Numbered from the stretch's first letter, positions 27,081 to 36,402 are shown. The stretch is DNA of 64,000 bases from Streptomyces griseoruber (GCF_001514205.1 NZ_KQ948776.1:124001-188000); one strand, 5' to 3'. The notes: generated from the letters alone by a model not told the origin. A program made the numbers and translations.

Positions 27081-27782
27081 CTATGGTGCCGGGTCCGCGC
27101 CCGCACGGTCGAGGCCCAGGGGGCCCGCGCGGTCGAGCAGGCCGGTGCGGGCGGCCAGGGCCGCCGCCTCCAGACGGGAGCCGACGCCGAGTTTCATGAG
27201 GACGCGCTGGACGTGGGTGCGGGCCGTGGAGGGGGCGATGCCCATGCCGGCGGCGATGAGGCGGGTGTCCTCGCCGTCGGCGACCCGGACCAGGACCTCG
27301 ACCTCGCGCGGGGTGAGCATCTGCAGGAGCCGCTGTCCCTCGTCGTCCGGCTGGGCGGCGGGGTTGAGGAGTTCGCCGAAGGCACCCTGGAGGAGCTGCG
27401 GGGCGACCGCGGCCTCACCCGCCCTCGCCTTCATGATGGCCCGCTCCACGCCCTCGATGCGCTCGTCGTGGCGCACATAGCCGGAGGCGCCCGCGGCGAA
27501 GGCGGCGGCGATGCCCCGGGGGCTGGGCACCGGCCCGAGGACCAGGACCGCCACCTGCGGGCGTTCCCGCTTGATGCGCACCACCGGGTCGAAGATGCCC
27601 GGCTCGGCGGGGGCCGCCGTCCCGAGCAGGCACACCTCCGGCGCCCGGGTGATCACCAGCTCCGCCGCCCCCGCGGCGGGCGCCGCCGCGGCGAGCACCC
27701 GGTGCCCCCGCAGCTTCAGCGCCGAGGCCAGCGCCTCGGCGAGCAGTCGGTGGTCGTCGACCACCATCAGCCGCACTCCCAT
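27081..27782 (-). CDS. LuxR-family regulator with aspartate-less pseudo-receiver
   Basis: The start ATG (27782-27780) follows a GGGGGG stretch; an upstream start at 27812 is less likely. The 233-residue protein has a receiver-like N-terminus (MGVRLMVVDDHRLLAEALASA) with the acidic pair D9-D10, but the phospho-acceptor position reads PEVCLLG, with Gly54 in place of Asp. The switch Thr/Ser is Gly (VLVLGPVPS) and the Lys is Arg (GYVRHDE). The C-terminal HTH is LTPREVEVLVRVADGEDTRLIAAGMGIAPSTARTHVQRVLMKLGV. It should therefore bind DNA without phosphorylation, perhaps responding to a ligand or partner. No kinase is adjacent. Confidence 0.85.
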   Translation of the reverse strand: MGVRLMVVDDHRLLAEALASALKLRGHRVLAAAAPAAGAAELVITRAPEVCLLGTAAPAEPGIFDPVVRIKRERPQVAVLVLGPVPSPRGIAAAFAAGASGYVRHDERIEGVERAIMKARAGEAAVAPQLLQGAFGELLNPAAQPDDEGQRLLQMLTPREVEVLVRVADGEDTRLIAAGMGIAPSTARTHVQRVLMKLGVGSRLEAAALAARTGLLDRAGPLGLDRAGADPAP

Positions 27783-27983
27783 CGCCAACCCCCCAGTCCC
27801 CCCACGGAACACAACAGACGGAACACAACAGAACTGTCACAACAGACAAAAGGTGCCCCCCGGCACCCCGCCCTTCATGCCCCCGGAAGCTACACGCTTG
27901 TTCGACGTTGCGCTCCCCCTACCGGCGAGAAGTGCCCCGGATCGCCGAAATTCCTCGCATTCGAGGGTGATGAGCGGTAAGTG

Positions 27984-28017
27984 CACGGCCCCGCCCCTGA
28001 GCAGGGACGGGGCCGTG
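27984..28017 (-). terminator. terminator of the propeller-protein operon
   Basis: CACGGCCCCG (27984-27993) pairs with CGGGGCCGTG (28008-28017). The interior continues the stem as CCCT/AGGG with one mismatch. It lies 22 bp beyond the stop of the gene at 28040. Confidence 0.75.
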
Positions 28018-28039
28018 GGTCCGGGCGGGCCGGATCGGC

Positions 28040-30091
28040 TCAGCCGGAGGTGCCGAACGCGATCGCCAGGTACCCCTTGTCGCCACCGCTACCGGCGTCG
28101 GCGTAGGTGTCCGCCAGGTACAGCCGGCCCTGGGAGTACAGGATCTCCGAGTACTCGGGGGACATGTCGCTCTCCGTCTCCCGTGTGTCCTCCGAGTCGG
28201 TGTTCTCCAGCAGCGTGGTCTCCTTGAACGAGCCGCCGTCGATGCTGACGACCTGTCCGCCCTTGTCGTACGGCGGCTCCTTGTACGCGATCACGTTGCC
28301 GCCGTCCATCCGCAGCGGGAAGAGCGTGTAGCCGGTGCCGGAGTCGGCACGCTGGCCGGTCTGCTTGCCGGTGGCGAGGTCGAAGGCGACGATCGAGTTG
28401 CTGCGGGCGCCGTCGGCGTTGTCGTCGCGCTCCTCGGTCGCGACGTACAGCCGGTCGTTGCCGACGGTGAGGCCCGTGCAGGCCTCGGGCGTGTCGATGC
28501 TGTCGCACTCGGCCGCGTATGCGTCGCCCGGCGCCGAGATCCGGGTGCGCAGCTCGCCGGTCCTGTTGTCGATGGAGAAGAAGTCCGAGATGCCGCTGCC
28601 GTCACCGGCGCTGTCGCCGACGTCGGCGGCCACGACCAGCGGGTCCGTCGAGACCACGCCGGCGTACTCGATGTCGGTGGCCATCTTGTACTCGGACAGC
28701 ACCTTCCCGGAGACCGGGTCGATGGTCTGGATGTGCAGCTGCGGCGCGTCGTACGCACCGCACTTGCGCACCGCGACCAGCTTGGCGCCGCCGCCGTAGC
28801 CCGCGTCGTAGCAGGTGTCGGAGGTCTTGGGCGACCACAGCACCTTGCCGCTCGTGATGTCGAAGGCGGCGCCGCCGTCGGTGCTGCCCACGGCGACCGT
28901 GTGCGCGCTGACGGTGACGTTGTCGAAGTCGATCAGGGCGTCACCGGAGGTGACCGTCTTCGTCCACAGCCGTGTGCCCGCGTTCAGGTCGATCGCCGCG
29001 ACCTGGGTGCAGCCGGCCGTGGAGTCCTTCGGGGGCATCTTCGGCTGGAAGACGATGGCGGTGCGGCCGTCGTCGTCGGTCTGCCGGCTCGCCGCGCACA
29101 CCGGGCCCGGCAGCTTCACCGACCACAGCTCGGTGCCCTTGTCGCGGTCGTAACCGACGATCTCGGCGACCCCGCTCTTCACATACGCCTTGTCGGTCAG
29201 CCAGGAGCCGTCCACGGCCACGCTGTCGTCCTTGGCGACGGTGGGCATCGGCAGCTGGAAGAGGGCCTTGGCGCCCGGGTCGGAGGGCACCTTCTCGCTG
29301 CCCTGGGCGACCCCGCCCTTGTCGTCGCCGCCTCCGGTGCCGCCGGAGGCCGTGGGGCCGTCCTGCCCGCCGCCGCCGGAGGACTTCGCGTACCACACAC
29401 CGCCGCCGATGATCAGCGCGATCGCCGCGACCGCCGCGACGATGATCACCATCGAGGCGTTCATCCTCCGGCCGCCGGCCGGGGCGGCGGGCGCGTGCGA
29501 CTGCATCGGCACGGTCATCGGCTGCCCGGGGTGGCCGTAGCCGGGCTGCTGCCCGTACGGGGCCGGGGCGCCGTACGGGGACGGCTGCTGGGGAGCGGCC
29601 CCGGGGTACCCGTAGCCCGGCTGGGGCTGCGGAGGCTGGGGCGCGGCGGCCGGGTAGCCGTAACCGGGCTGGGGCTGCGGGGCCTGCGGGGCCCCTGGAT
29701 AACCGTAGCCCGGCTGGGGCTGGGGCGGAGGGGGCGCGGTGGCCGGATAGCCGTAACCGGGCTGGGGCTGCGGGGGCGTCGGCTGACCGTGGCCGGGCTG
29801 CGGCTGCGGCTGCGGCTGCGGAGCCTGGGCCGCCTGGGCCGCCTGGGCGTTCTTCCGGAGCTGGTCCGCGACGGGTGCCTGGTGCGGCAGGGGACCCTCG
29901 GGCGACTGGCTGAGCCGCGGGCCCCCGGGCGGGGCGGGCGGCGGTGCCGGCGGCCGGAACGGCGGGGCACCCTCGGGCGCGGGCCCCTGCGGTACTCCGT
30001 CCTGCGGTACCGCGTCCTGCGGCTGTTCGGGCGGGCCGAAAGCGCCCTGCTGCGGGGGCTGGTTCGGGGGTGGGGGCGGCGGCTGGGTCAT
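28040..30091 (-). CDS. membrane-anchored PQQ-like beta-propeller protein
   Basis: A 683-residue protein in three parts. Residues ~1-210 are Pro/Gln/Gly-rich with PQPQPGYGYPGA-type repeats. A single TM helix follows at ~212-235 (MVIIVAAVAAIALIIGGGVWYA). The rest, ~250-683, is a WD/PQQ-like beta-propeller predicted outside the membrane, with blades such as GTELWSVKLPGPVC, NAGTRLWTKTVTSG and DITSGKVLWSPKTSDTC. No quinoprotein cofactor residues stand out, so it probably serves binding or scaffolding. It is 82 bp downstream of a paralogue with the same architecture. Its function is unknown; a role in envelope sensing is inference. Confidence 0.82.
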   Translation of the reverse strand: MTQPPPPPPNQPPQQGAFGPPEQPQDAVPQDGVPQGPAPEGAPPFRPPAPPPAPPGGPRLSQSPEGPLPHQAPVADQLRKNAQAAQAAQAPQPQPQPQPGHGQPTPPQPQPGYGYPATAPPPPQPQPGYGYPGAPQAPQPQPGYGYPAAAPQPPQPQPGYGYPGAAPQQPSPYGAPAPYGQQPGYGHPGQPMTVPMQSHAPAAPAGGRRMNASMVIIVAAVAAIALIIGGGVWYAKSSGGGGQDGPTASGGTGGGDDKGGVAQGSEKVPSDPGAKALFQLPMPTVAKDDSVAVDGSWLTDKAYVKSGVAEIVGYDRDKGTELWSVKLPGPVCAASRQTDDDGRTAIVFQPKMPPKDSTAGCTQVAAIDLNAGTRLWTKTVTSGDALIDFDNVTVSAHTVAVGSTDGGAAFDITSGKVLWSPKTSDTCYDAGYGGGAKLVAVRKCGAYDAPQLHIQTIDPVSGKVLSEYKMATDIEYAGVVSTDPLVVAADVGDSAGDGSGISDFFSIDNRTGELRTRISAPGDAYAAECDSIDTPEACTGLTVGNDRLYVATEERDDNADGARSNSIVAFDLATGKQTGQRADSGTGYTLFPLRMDGGNVIAYKEPPYDKGGQVVSIDGGSFKETTLLENTDSEDTRETESDMSPEYSEILYSQGRLYLADTYADAGSGGDKGYLAIAFGTSG

Positions 30092-30173
30092 GGTGTGGAT
30101 TTCCTCGGCGGAGGCGGAACGCTCGGCGAAGCGCTGGGGACGACGGGACGGAAAGGGCGTGGAGGGGATCCGC

Positions 30174-31898
30174 TCACTTGCCGTAGGCGAGCATCAGCTT
30201 CTCCTTCCCGTCGTCCTCGCCGGTCAGCTGGGTGGAGGAGAGGTAGAGACGGCCGTCGGCCCAGGCGCGGTCGCCGTCGTGGAAGCCGTCCTCGAGGTCG
30301 ACCGTGCCCGCGGGCATCTGCAGCAGCGTCGTCGGGGTGTGCGCGGATCCGGCCGTCGGGATCGACACCACCCGGCCGCCCGCGCCGGAGGACGGCTCGA
30401 CGTACGCCACGAGCCTGCCGCTCCCGGTCGTCATCGGCGACATCGGCTCGTCGGTGGGCGACTTCACGCGCCACTTCTCCTTGCCCGTGGAGAGGTCGAG
30501 CGCGACGATCTCGTTGGCACCGCCGCTCGCGTCGGTGGGCAGGTAGAGCGTGTTCGCGTCGACCGCCGTGCCGAGGCAGCCGGTGAGGTCGCTGTCGAAG
30601 AGCGCCCAGCCGCACTGCGGGTCGAAGTCCTCGTCGACACCGACCTGCGAACGGAAGCTGCCGTCCGCCTTGAACGTCGAGATGTTCCAGCTGTTCTTGT
30701 CGTCGTTGGTGCTGTAGACGACGAGCGGGTCGAGGGAGTAGACCCGCTCGGCCTCCCAGCCCTTGTCGAGCTTGCGGGTCCACTTCGCCTTGCCGGTCGC
30801 CGGGTCCAGCTCCTGGAGCTCGACGTGCTCGTCGGCCTTCAGGGCGGCACAGGACGCCACCATGACCAGCCGGGCCCCGCCCGCGAACGCCTTCGGGAAG
30901 CACGAGTCGCCGTACTTCTCGATGTCGTACAGCTTCTTGCCGGTCCGGGCGTCGTACGCCACCCCGGACTGCGAGCGGCCCACGACCAGCGTGTTTCCGG
31001 CGAGGGAGAGCCCGATGCCGCTGCCGACGCTGTCGAAGAGCTGCCCGTCCGCGACCTTGGCGGTCCAGCCCTTGGCGCCGGTGGCGAGGTCGATCTGCTG
31101 GAGCTGATTGCACTGGGCGCGGTCGCTGACCCCGCTCATGTACGCGACGACGATCTTGTCGTCGGCGGTCCTGTCCTGGGTGACCGAACAGATCTTCTGG
31201 GGAAACGTGATCGGGTCCCAGGCCGGCTTGCCGTCGCCGACGCCGTACGCGACGACCTCCTTGTACGCCGCCTTCGCCGCCACCTTCGAGGTGATCCACA
31301 TGCCGGGTGCGTCGGCGCCGTCGGCGGGCGCGTCCGGTGCCTCCTTGTACCAGAGCACCCTGGCCTCGCCCGCCTTGCGGCCCGCGTTGAGGTCCTGCGG
31401 GTCCGTGCCGCCGTCACCGCTGCCGTCCCCGGGGTTGACCGGGCCGTCGCTCGCGCCCTTCTTGTCGTCGCTCGCGCCCGCGACCGGCTTCTTGCCGTCG
31501 TCGCCGCCGCCGGTGACCGCGAACACGACCCCGCCGATCACCAGCAGCGCGGCGACGGCGGCGGCCACGACCATCGCGGGGCGCCCCTTGAAGGGGCCCC
31601 GCGGGCCGGGGCCGGGCGGCGGGGTGCCGGGGGCACCGGGGAACCGGGGCGCGCCGGGCGGATAGCCGTACCCCGGCTGGGGCGGCTGCGCGTACGGGCC
31701 GGCGGGCTGACCGTACGATCCCGGCTGACCGTACGGCCCCTGCGGCTGGGGCGGTCCGTACGGTCCCGGTGCGGCCGGCGGGCCGTAGGGTCCTGCCTGC
31801 TGCGGATGGCCGTACCCGGGCGGGCCCTGCGGCCGGGGCGGCATCTGCGGTGCTCCGAAACCGCCCTGCTGCGGCGGCTGATCAGGCGGCTGGGCCAT
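30174..31898 (-). CDS. membrane-anchored PQQ-like beta-propeller protein, paralogue
   Basis: The start ATG (31898-31896, MAQPPDQPPQQGGF) has AAGGGGG upstream; the longer frame is rejected. The 574-residue protein repeats the architecture of its neighbour: a Pro/Gly/Tyr-rich cytoplasmic part (~1-125, QPGSYGQPAGPYAQPPQPGYGYPPG), a TM helix at ~130-150 (AMVVAAAVAALLVIGGVVFAVTG), and an extracytoplasmic propeller with repeats such as ATGAKGWTAKVADG, ATGKAKWTRKLDKG and STGKEKWRVKSPTD. Four or more Cys are scattered as pairs and may form disulfides. It is first in a two-gene unit arising from duplication. Function unknown. Confidence 0.82.
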   Translation of the reverse strand: MAQPPDQPPQQGGFGAPQMPPRPQGPPGYGHPQQAGPYGPPAAPGPYGPPQPQGPYGQPGSYGQPAGPYAQPPQPGYGYPPGAPRFPGAPGTPPPGPGPRGPFKGRPAMVVAAAVAALLVIGGVVFAVTGGGDDGKKPVAGASDDKKGASDGPVNPGDGSGDGGTDPQDLNAGRKAGEARVLWYKEAPDAPADGADAPGMWITSKVAAKAAYKEVVAYGVGDGKPAWDPITFPQKICSVTQDRTADDKIVVAYMSGVSDRAQCNQLQQIDLATGAKGWTAKVADGQLFDSVGSGIGLSLAGNTLVVGRSQSGVAYDARTGKKLYDIEKYGDSCFPKAFAGGARLVMVASCAALKADEHVELQELDPATGKAKWTRKLDKGWEAERVYSLDPLVVYSTNDDKNSWNISTFKADGSFRSQVGVDEDFDPQCGWALFDSDLTGCLGTAVDANTLYLPTDASGGANEIVALDLSTGKEKWRVKSPTDEPMSPMTTGSGRLVAYVEPSSGAGGRVVSIPTAGSAHTPTTLLQMPAGTVDLEDGFHDGDRAWADGRLYLSSTQLTGEDDGKEKLMLAYGK

Positions 31899-31962
31899 CA
31901 GCGTGTTCCCCCTTGTCACTGATTTTTGGCCAGCCCTTTGTATCACCGGCACGGACACCGAA

Positions 31963-32005
31963 ACGGCCCGGATCCACCCCTGTACCCAAGGGAGGACCGG
32001 GCCGT
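31963..32005 (-). terminator. hairpin downstream of the ABC-F gene
   Basis: ACGGCCCGG (31963-31971) pairs with CCGGGCCGT (31997-32005), with extra GATCC/GGA pairing inside. It lies 62 bp past the ABC-F stop on the minus strand and is followed there by TTTCGG. Confidence 0.6.
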
Positions 32006-32066
32006 GATGCCGTTGTGATGCGCCTTCACGCCCCCTTCACGGGGCCCACGCACGCGTGTCGAAGTG

Positions 32067-33875
32067 CTACGCGTCCTCGGCGAGTTCCAGCCAGCGCAGC
32101 TCCAGGTCCTCCCGCTCCCCCGCCAACCCGCGCAGCTCCGCGTCGAGTTCGGCGACCTTCGCGAAGTCGGTGGCGTTGTCGGCGATCCGGGCGTGCAGCC
32201 CGGACTCCCGCTCGGAGATCTTGTCCAACTGGCGTTCGATCCGCTGGAGTTCCTTCTTGGCGGCGCGCTGGTCGGCGGCGCTCTTCTCGGTCGTGGCCGG
32301 CTTCGGCGCGGCCGCCGGGGCGGAGGAGGCCGCGGCCTCCTCCAAGCGCGCCCGGCGCTCCAGGTACTCGTCGATGCCGCGCGGCAGCATCCGCAGCGTG
32401 GCGTCGCCGAGGAGGGCGAACACCCGGTCGGTGGTGCGCTCGACGAAGAACCGGTCGTGGGAGATGACGATCATCGAGCCGGGCCAGCCGTCGAGGACGT
32501 CCTCGAGCTGGGTGAGGGTCTCGATGTCGAGGTCGTTGGTGGGCTCGTCGAGGAAGAGGACGTTGGGCTCGTCCATCAGCAGCCGCAGGAGCTGGAGCCG
32601 GCGCCGCTCACCGCCGGACAGGTCGCCGACCGGCGTCCACTGCTTCTCCTTGTTGAAGCCGAACGTCTCGCACAGCTGGCCCGCCGTCATCTCCCGCCCC
32701 TTGCCGAGGTCGACGCGCTCGCGCACCCGCTGGACGGCCTCCAGGACCCGCAGGTTCGGGTCGAGCTCACCGACCTCCTGGGAGAGATAGGCGAGCTTCA
32801 CGGTCTTGCCGACGACGACCCGGCCGCCCGCGGGCTGGGCCTCGCCCTCGGTGCGCCATGCCTCGGCCATGGCGCGCAGCAGGGAGGTCTTGCCGGCGCC
32901 GTTGACGCCGACCAGGCCGATGCGGTCGCCGGGGCCGAGGTGCCAGGTGACGTGCTCGAGCAGCACCTTGGGGCCGGCCTGCACGGAGACGTCCTCGAGG
33001 TCGAAGACAGTCCTGCCGAGGCGCGACGAGGCGAACTTCATCAGTTCGCTGCTGTCCCGGGGCGGCGGCACGTCCTTGATCAGCTCGTTGGCCGCCTCGA
33101 CGCGGAAGCGCGGCTTCGACGTGCGCGCGGGGGCGCCGCGTCGCAGCCAGGCCAGTTCCTTGCGGACCAGGTTCTGCCGCTTGACCTCCTCGGTCGCCGC
33201 GATCCGCTCCCGCTCCGCGCGCGCGAAGACGTAGTCGGAGTAGCCGCCCTCGTACTCGTGGACGTCACCGCGCTGGACGTCCCACATGCGCGTGCAGACC
33301 TGGTCGAGGAACCAGCGGTCGTGGGTGACGCACACCAGCGCCGAGCGGCGGGCCTGGAGATGGCGGGCGAGCCAGGAGATGCCCTCGACGTCGAGGTGGT
33401 TCGTCGGCTCGTCGAGGACGATCATGTCCTGTTCGTCGATGAGCAGCTTGGCGAGCGCGATCCGGCGGCGCTCACCACCGGAGAGCGGTCCGATGACGGT
33501 GTCGAGCCCCTGCGGGAAGCCGGGCAGGTCGAGGCCGCCGAACAGCCCCGTCAGCACGTCCCGGATCTTGGCGTTGCCCGCCCACTCGTGGTCGGCCAGG
33601 TCCCGGATGACCTCGTGCCGCACGGTCGCGGCGGGGTCGAGGGAGTCGTGCTGGGTGAGGACGCCCATGCGCAGCCCGCCGGAGTGGGTGACCCGACCGG
33701 AGTCGGCCTCCTCCAGCTTGGCGAGCATCCGGATCAGGGTGGTCTTGCCGTCGCCGTTGCGGCCGACGACCCCGATCCGGTCCCCTTCGGACACGCCGAG
33801 CGAGATGCCGTCGAGGAGGGTACGGGTGCCGTACACCTTGCTGACGTTCTCGACATTGACCAGGTTGACGGCCAT
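32067..33875 (-). CDS. ABC-F family ATP-binding protein (Uup-like)
   Basis: The start ATG (33875-33873, MAVNLVNVENVSKVYG) has AGGAG 5 nt upstream. The 602-residue soluble protein has two ABC domains: Walker A GRNGDGKTT and GVNGAGKTS, signature motifs LSGGERRR in both, Walker B IVLDEPTNHLD and LFLDEPTNDLD. A charged linker lies between and a C-terminal coiled coil (ADQRAAKKELQRIERQLDKISERE) follows. There are no membrane segments, so it is a ribosome-associated ABC-F translation factor rather than a transporter. The C-terminal extension resembles Uup. Antibiotic-resistance ABC-F proteins are related, but nothing here points to a specific drug. Confidence 0.93.
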   Translation of the reverse strand: MAVNLVNVENVSKVYGTRTLLDGISLGVSEGDRIGVVGRNGDGKTTLIRMLAKLEEADSGRVTHSGGLRMGVLTQHDSLDPAATVRHEVIRDLADHEWAGNAKIRDVLTGLFGGLDLPGFPQGLDTVIGPLSGGERRRIALAKLLIDEQDMIVLDEPTNHLDVEGISWLARHLQARRSALVCVTHDRWFLDQVCTRMWDVQRGDVHEYEGGYSDYVFARAERERIAATEEVKRQNLVRKELAWLRRGAPARTSKPRFRVEAANELIKDVPPPRDSSELMKFASSRLGRTVFDLEDVSVQAGPKVLLEHVTWHLGPGDRIGLVGVNGAGKTSLLRAMAEAWRTEGEAQPAGGRVVVGKTVKLAYLSQEVGELDPNLRVLEAVQRVRERVDLGKGREMTAGQLCETFGFNKEKQWTPVGDLSGGERRRLQLLRLLMDEPNVLFLDEPTNDLDIETLTQLEDVLDGWPGSMIVISHDRFFVERTTDRVFALLGDATLRMLPRGIDEYLERRARLEEAAASSAPAAAPKPATTEKSAADQRAAKKELQRIERQLDKISERESGLHARIADNATDFAKVAELDAELRGLAGEREDLELRWLELAEDA

Positions 33876-34031
33876 TTTTCTCCTGCGCATGGGGGTCGGT
33901 CAGCCTTCTAGCGTAGGGCCTGCCGGGTGAGGGGCGGAGCGCGAGGGGGTTGTCACTCTTTGTGATGACGTGATCGGAAGGGGTCGCTACCGTGGAGGAC
34001 GGGCAGCAGGATCCCGTCCATGGGAGGAACC

Positions 34032-34625
34032 ATGACCGCCGAGTCCGCGCAGGACCCCGTCCAGTGGCCGGTGCCGCCGCAGGGCGGCTGGACCGTGGAT
34101 GACCTGTTCACGCTGCCGGATCTCCCGCCGCACACGGAGTTGATCGACGGGAGCCTGGTTTTCGTGAGTGCGCAGCGCATCTTCCACGCGGATGCGATCG
34201 ACATGCTGATGAGCGGCCTGAGGCGCACGGCCCCGCCAGAAGTGAAGGTCAAACGTGAGATGACCGTCGTGCTCGACAGCCGCAACGGCCCAGAACCGGA
34301 TATCTCCGTTGTCCGCGCAGAAGCGGTCAGGAGCCGGGCGCAGACGTACTTCAAAGTCGCCGATGTCCTGCTCGCCATCGAGGTGGTCTCACCGGATTCC
34401 GAGGCCCGCGACCGCAACACCAAACCGCAGAAGTACGCGGCGGCGGGCATCCCGCACTTCTGGCTGGTCGAGATGGCGGGCCAGGACGACCGGCCGACCG
34501 TCCAGGTCTACGAGCGCGGCGAGGCCACTGGCACGTACGTGCTGACCGGCATCCACCACGACCACGTCAAGCTCAGCGTGCCGTTCGACATCGACATCGA
34601 CCTGACCGCCATCGACGAACTCTGA
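34032..34625 (+). CDS. Uma2-family (PD-(D/E)XK fold) protein
   Basis: The ATG at 34032 has GGGAGG upstream. The 197-residue protein shows the Uma2/DUF820 layout: TVDDLFTLPDLPPHTELIDGSLVF near the start, EPDISVV and LLAIEVVSPDSEARDRNTKPQKYAAAGIPHFWLVE as the nuclease-like core, with the acidic residues and the Lys of KPQKYA. The family is expanded in Streptomyces. Endonuclease activity is predicted from fold only. It stands alone between ABC-F and ispE, converging on ispE with a 14-bp gap. There is no partner gene for a restriction or toxin role. Confidence 0.88.
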   Translation: MTAESAQDPVQWPVPPQGGWTVDDLFTLPDLPPHTELIDGSLVFVSAQRIFHADAIDMLMSGLRRTAPPEVKVKREMTVVLDSRNGPEPDISVVRAEAVRSRAQTYFKVADVLLAIEVVSPDSEARDRNTKPQKYAAAGIPHFWLVEMAGQDDRPTVQVYERGEATGTYVLTGIHHDHVKLSVPFDIDIDLTAIDEL

Positions 34626-34639
34626 GGCGGAACCGCCCC

Positions 34640-35533
34640 TCAGAGAACCGTCGCCCCCGCCGCAGGCGCCGTCGCCACCCGCACCGTGCGGCAGGTGCCG
34701 GAGACGCGCAGGGCCTCGGCCACCGACTCGGCCGATCCCGGGTCACGCACGAGGAAGGCCGTCGTCGGGCCGGACCCGGAGACCAGCGCGGCCAGTGCGC
34801 CCGCCCCGCGCCCTGCCGCCAGCGTGTCCGCCAGCTCGGGGAAGAGCGAGAGCGCGGCCGGCTGGAGGTCGTTGGAGACGGTGGCCGCGAGTGCGTCGGG
34901 GTCGCCGGCTGCCAGGGCGTCCAGGAGTGCCTCGGAGGCGACCGGCTCGGGGATGTCCCGGCCCTCGGCCAGGCGGTCGAACTCACGGAACACGGCCGGG
35001 GTCGACAGCCCCCGCTCGGCCATCGCGAACACCCAGTGGAAGGTGCCGCCCACCTCCAGCGGCGTCAGCTTCTCACCGCGCCCGGTGCCGAGGGCCGCCC
35101 CGCCGACCAGGCTGAAGGGGACGTCGCTGCCCAGCTCGGCGCAGATGTCGAGGAGCTCACCGCGGGGCGCGCCGATGCCCCACAGCGTGTCGCAGGCCAG
35201 CAGCGCGCCCGCCCCGTCCGCGCTGCCGCCCGCCATGCCGCCGGCCACCGGGATGTCCTTGGCGATGTGCAGATGGACGCGGGGGTCACGGTCGTAGCGC
35301 TCGGCGAGGGCGAGTGCCGCGCGGGCGGCGAGGTTCGTACGGTCCAGGGGGACCTGGGCGGCGTCCGGGCCCTCACAGGTGACGCGGAGTGCGTCGGCCG
35401 GGGTCACCGTGATCTCGTCGTACAGGCCGACGGCCAGGAACACGTTCGCCAGGTCGTGGAACCCGTCCGCGCGCGCGGCACCCACCGCGAGCTGGACGTT
35501 GACCTTGGCCGGCACGCGGACGGTGACGCTCAC
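34640..35533 (-). CDS. ispE: 4-diphosphocytidyl-2-C-methyl-D-erythritol kinase
   Basis: The GTG start (35533-35531) overlaps the ksgA stop (GTGA). The 297-residue GHMP kinase has VRVPAKVNVQLAVG (substrate Lys), the ATP-binding loop DIPVAGGMAGGSADGAGALL with catalytic Asp in GSDVPFSLVGG, and GSGPTTAFLV. It phosphorylates CDP-methylerythritol in the MEP pathway to isoprenoid precursors. The ksgA-ispE order is conserved in actinobacteria, and the overlap implies coupling. Length is normal. Confidence 0.95.
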   Translation of the reverse strand: MSVTVRVPAKVNVQLAVGAARADGFHDLANVFLAVGLYDEITVTPADALRVTCEGPDAAQVPLDRTNLAARAALALAERYDRDPRVHLHIAKDIPVAGGMAGGSADGAGALLACDTLWGIGAPRGELLDICAELGSDVPFSLVGGAALGTGRGEKLTPLEVGGTFHWVFAMAERGLSTPAVFREFDRLAEGRDIPEPVASEALLDALAAGDPDALAATVSNDLQPAALSLFPELADTLAAGRGAGALAALVSGSGPTTAFLVRDPGSAESVAEALRVSGTCRTVRVATAPAAGATVL

Positions 35534-36402
35534 GCTGCGGTCTCCTGCTTGTTCTCGGCGATCCGGGCGAATTCCTCGACGGTCAGCGACTCGCCGCGCG
35601 CCTGCGGGGACACCCCGGCCGCGACCAGCGCCGCCTCGGCCGCCGCCGCCGAACCCGCCCAGCCGGCGAGCGCCGCGCGCAGGGTCTTGCGCCGCTGGGC
35701 GAAGGCCGCGTCGACGACGGCGAACACCTCGGCCCTGGACGCCGTGGTCCTGAGCGGCTCGGTGCGGCGGACGAGTGAGACGAGCCCGCTGTCGACGTTC
35801 GGGGCCGGCCAGAAGACGTTGCGGCCGATGGCACCGGCCCGCTTGACCTCGGCGTACCAGTTGGCCTTGACGGAGGGGACGCCGTACACCTTCGAGCCGG
35901 GCGCGGCGGCGAGGCGGTCGGCGACCTCGGACTGGACCATCACGAGGGTGCGATCGATGCTCGGGAAGGTGGCGAGCATGTGCAGCAGGACGGGCACGGC
36001 CACGTTGTAGGGGAGGTTCGCGACCAGCGCGGTCGGGGCCGGGCCGGGCAGTTCGGTGACGTGCATCGCGTCGGAGTGCACCAGCGCGAACCGCTCCGCG
36101 CGCTCCGGCATGCGCGCCGTGATCGTCGCGGGGAGGGCGCCGGCCAGGACGTCGTCGATCTCGACGGCGGTGACCCGGTCGGCGGCCTCCAGCAGGGCGA
36201 GCGTGAGGGAGCCGAGCCCCGGGCCGACCTCGACGACCACGTCGTCGGGGCGGACCTGCGCGGTGCGGACGATACGGCGGACCGTGTTCGCGTCGATCAC
36301 GAAGTTCTGGCCGCGCTGCTTGGTGGGACGCACACCGAGGACCGCCGCGAGTTCACGGATGTCGGCGGGGCCGAGGAGGGCGTCGGGGGTGGGGCTGCTC
36401 AC
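35530..36402 (-). CDS. ksgA: 16S rRNA (adenine1518/1519-N6)-dimethyltransferase
   Basis: A 290-residue protein starting at GTG 36402. It has KQRGQNFVIDANTVRRIV, SAM motif I VVEVGPGLGSLTLALLE, VTAVEIDD, and the target-base motif NLPYNVAVPVLLHML (NLPY). Further, MVQSEVADRL and the C-terminal substrate region (RKTLRAAL) match the family. It dimethylates two adjacent adenines in the 16S 3' hairpin, a late 30S maturation step. It lies directly downstream of rpfB on the same strand (34-bp gap) and overlaps ispE. Confidence 0.95.
   Translation of the reverse strand: MSSPTPDALLGPADIRELAAVLGVRPTKQRGQNFVIDANTVRRIVRTAQVRPDDVVVEVGPGLGSLTLALLEAADRVTAVEIDDVLAGALPATITARMPERAERFALVHSDAMHVTELPGPAPTALVANLPYNVAVPVLLHMLATFPSIDRTLVMVQSEVADRLAAAPGSKVYGVPSVKANWYAEVKRAGAIGRNVFWPAPNVDSGLVSLVRRTEPLRTTASRAEVFAVVDAAFAQRRKTLRAALAGWAGSAAAAEAALVAAGVSPQARGESLTVEEFARIAENKQETAA

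Noticed and set aside
32064..33911. 615-residue plus-strand open frame opposite the ABC-F gene
   Set aside because: Walker and signature motifs lie on the minus strand; the plus frame has no recognisable domain.
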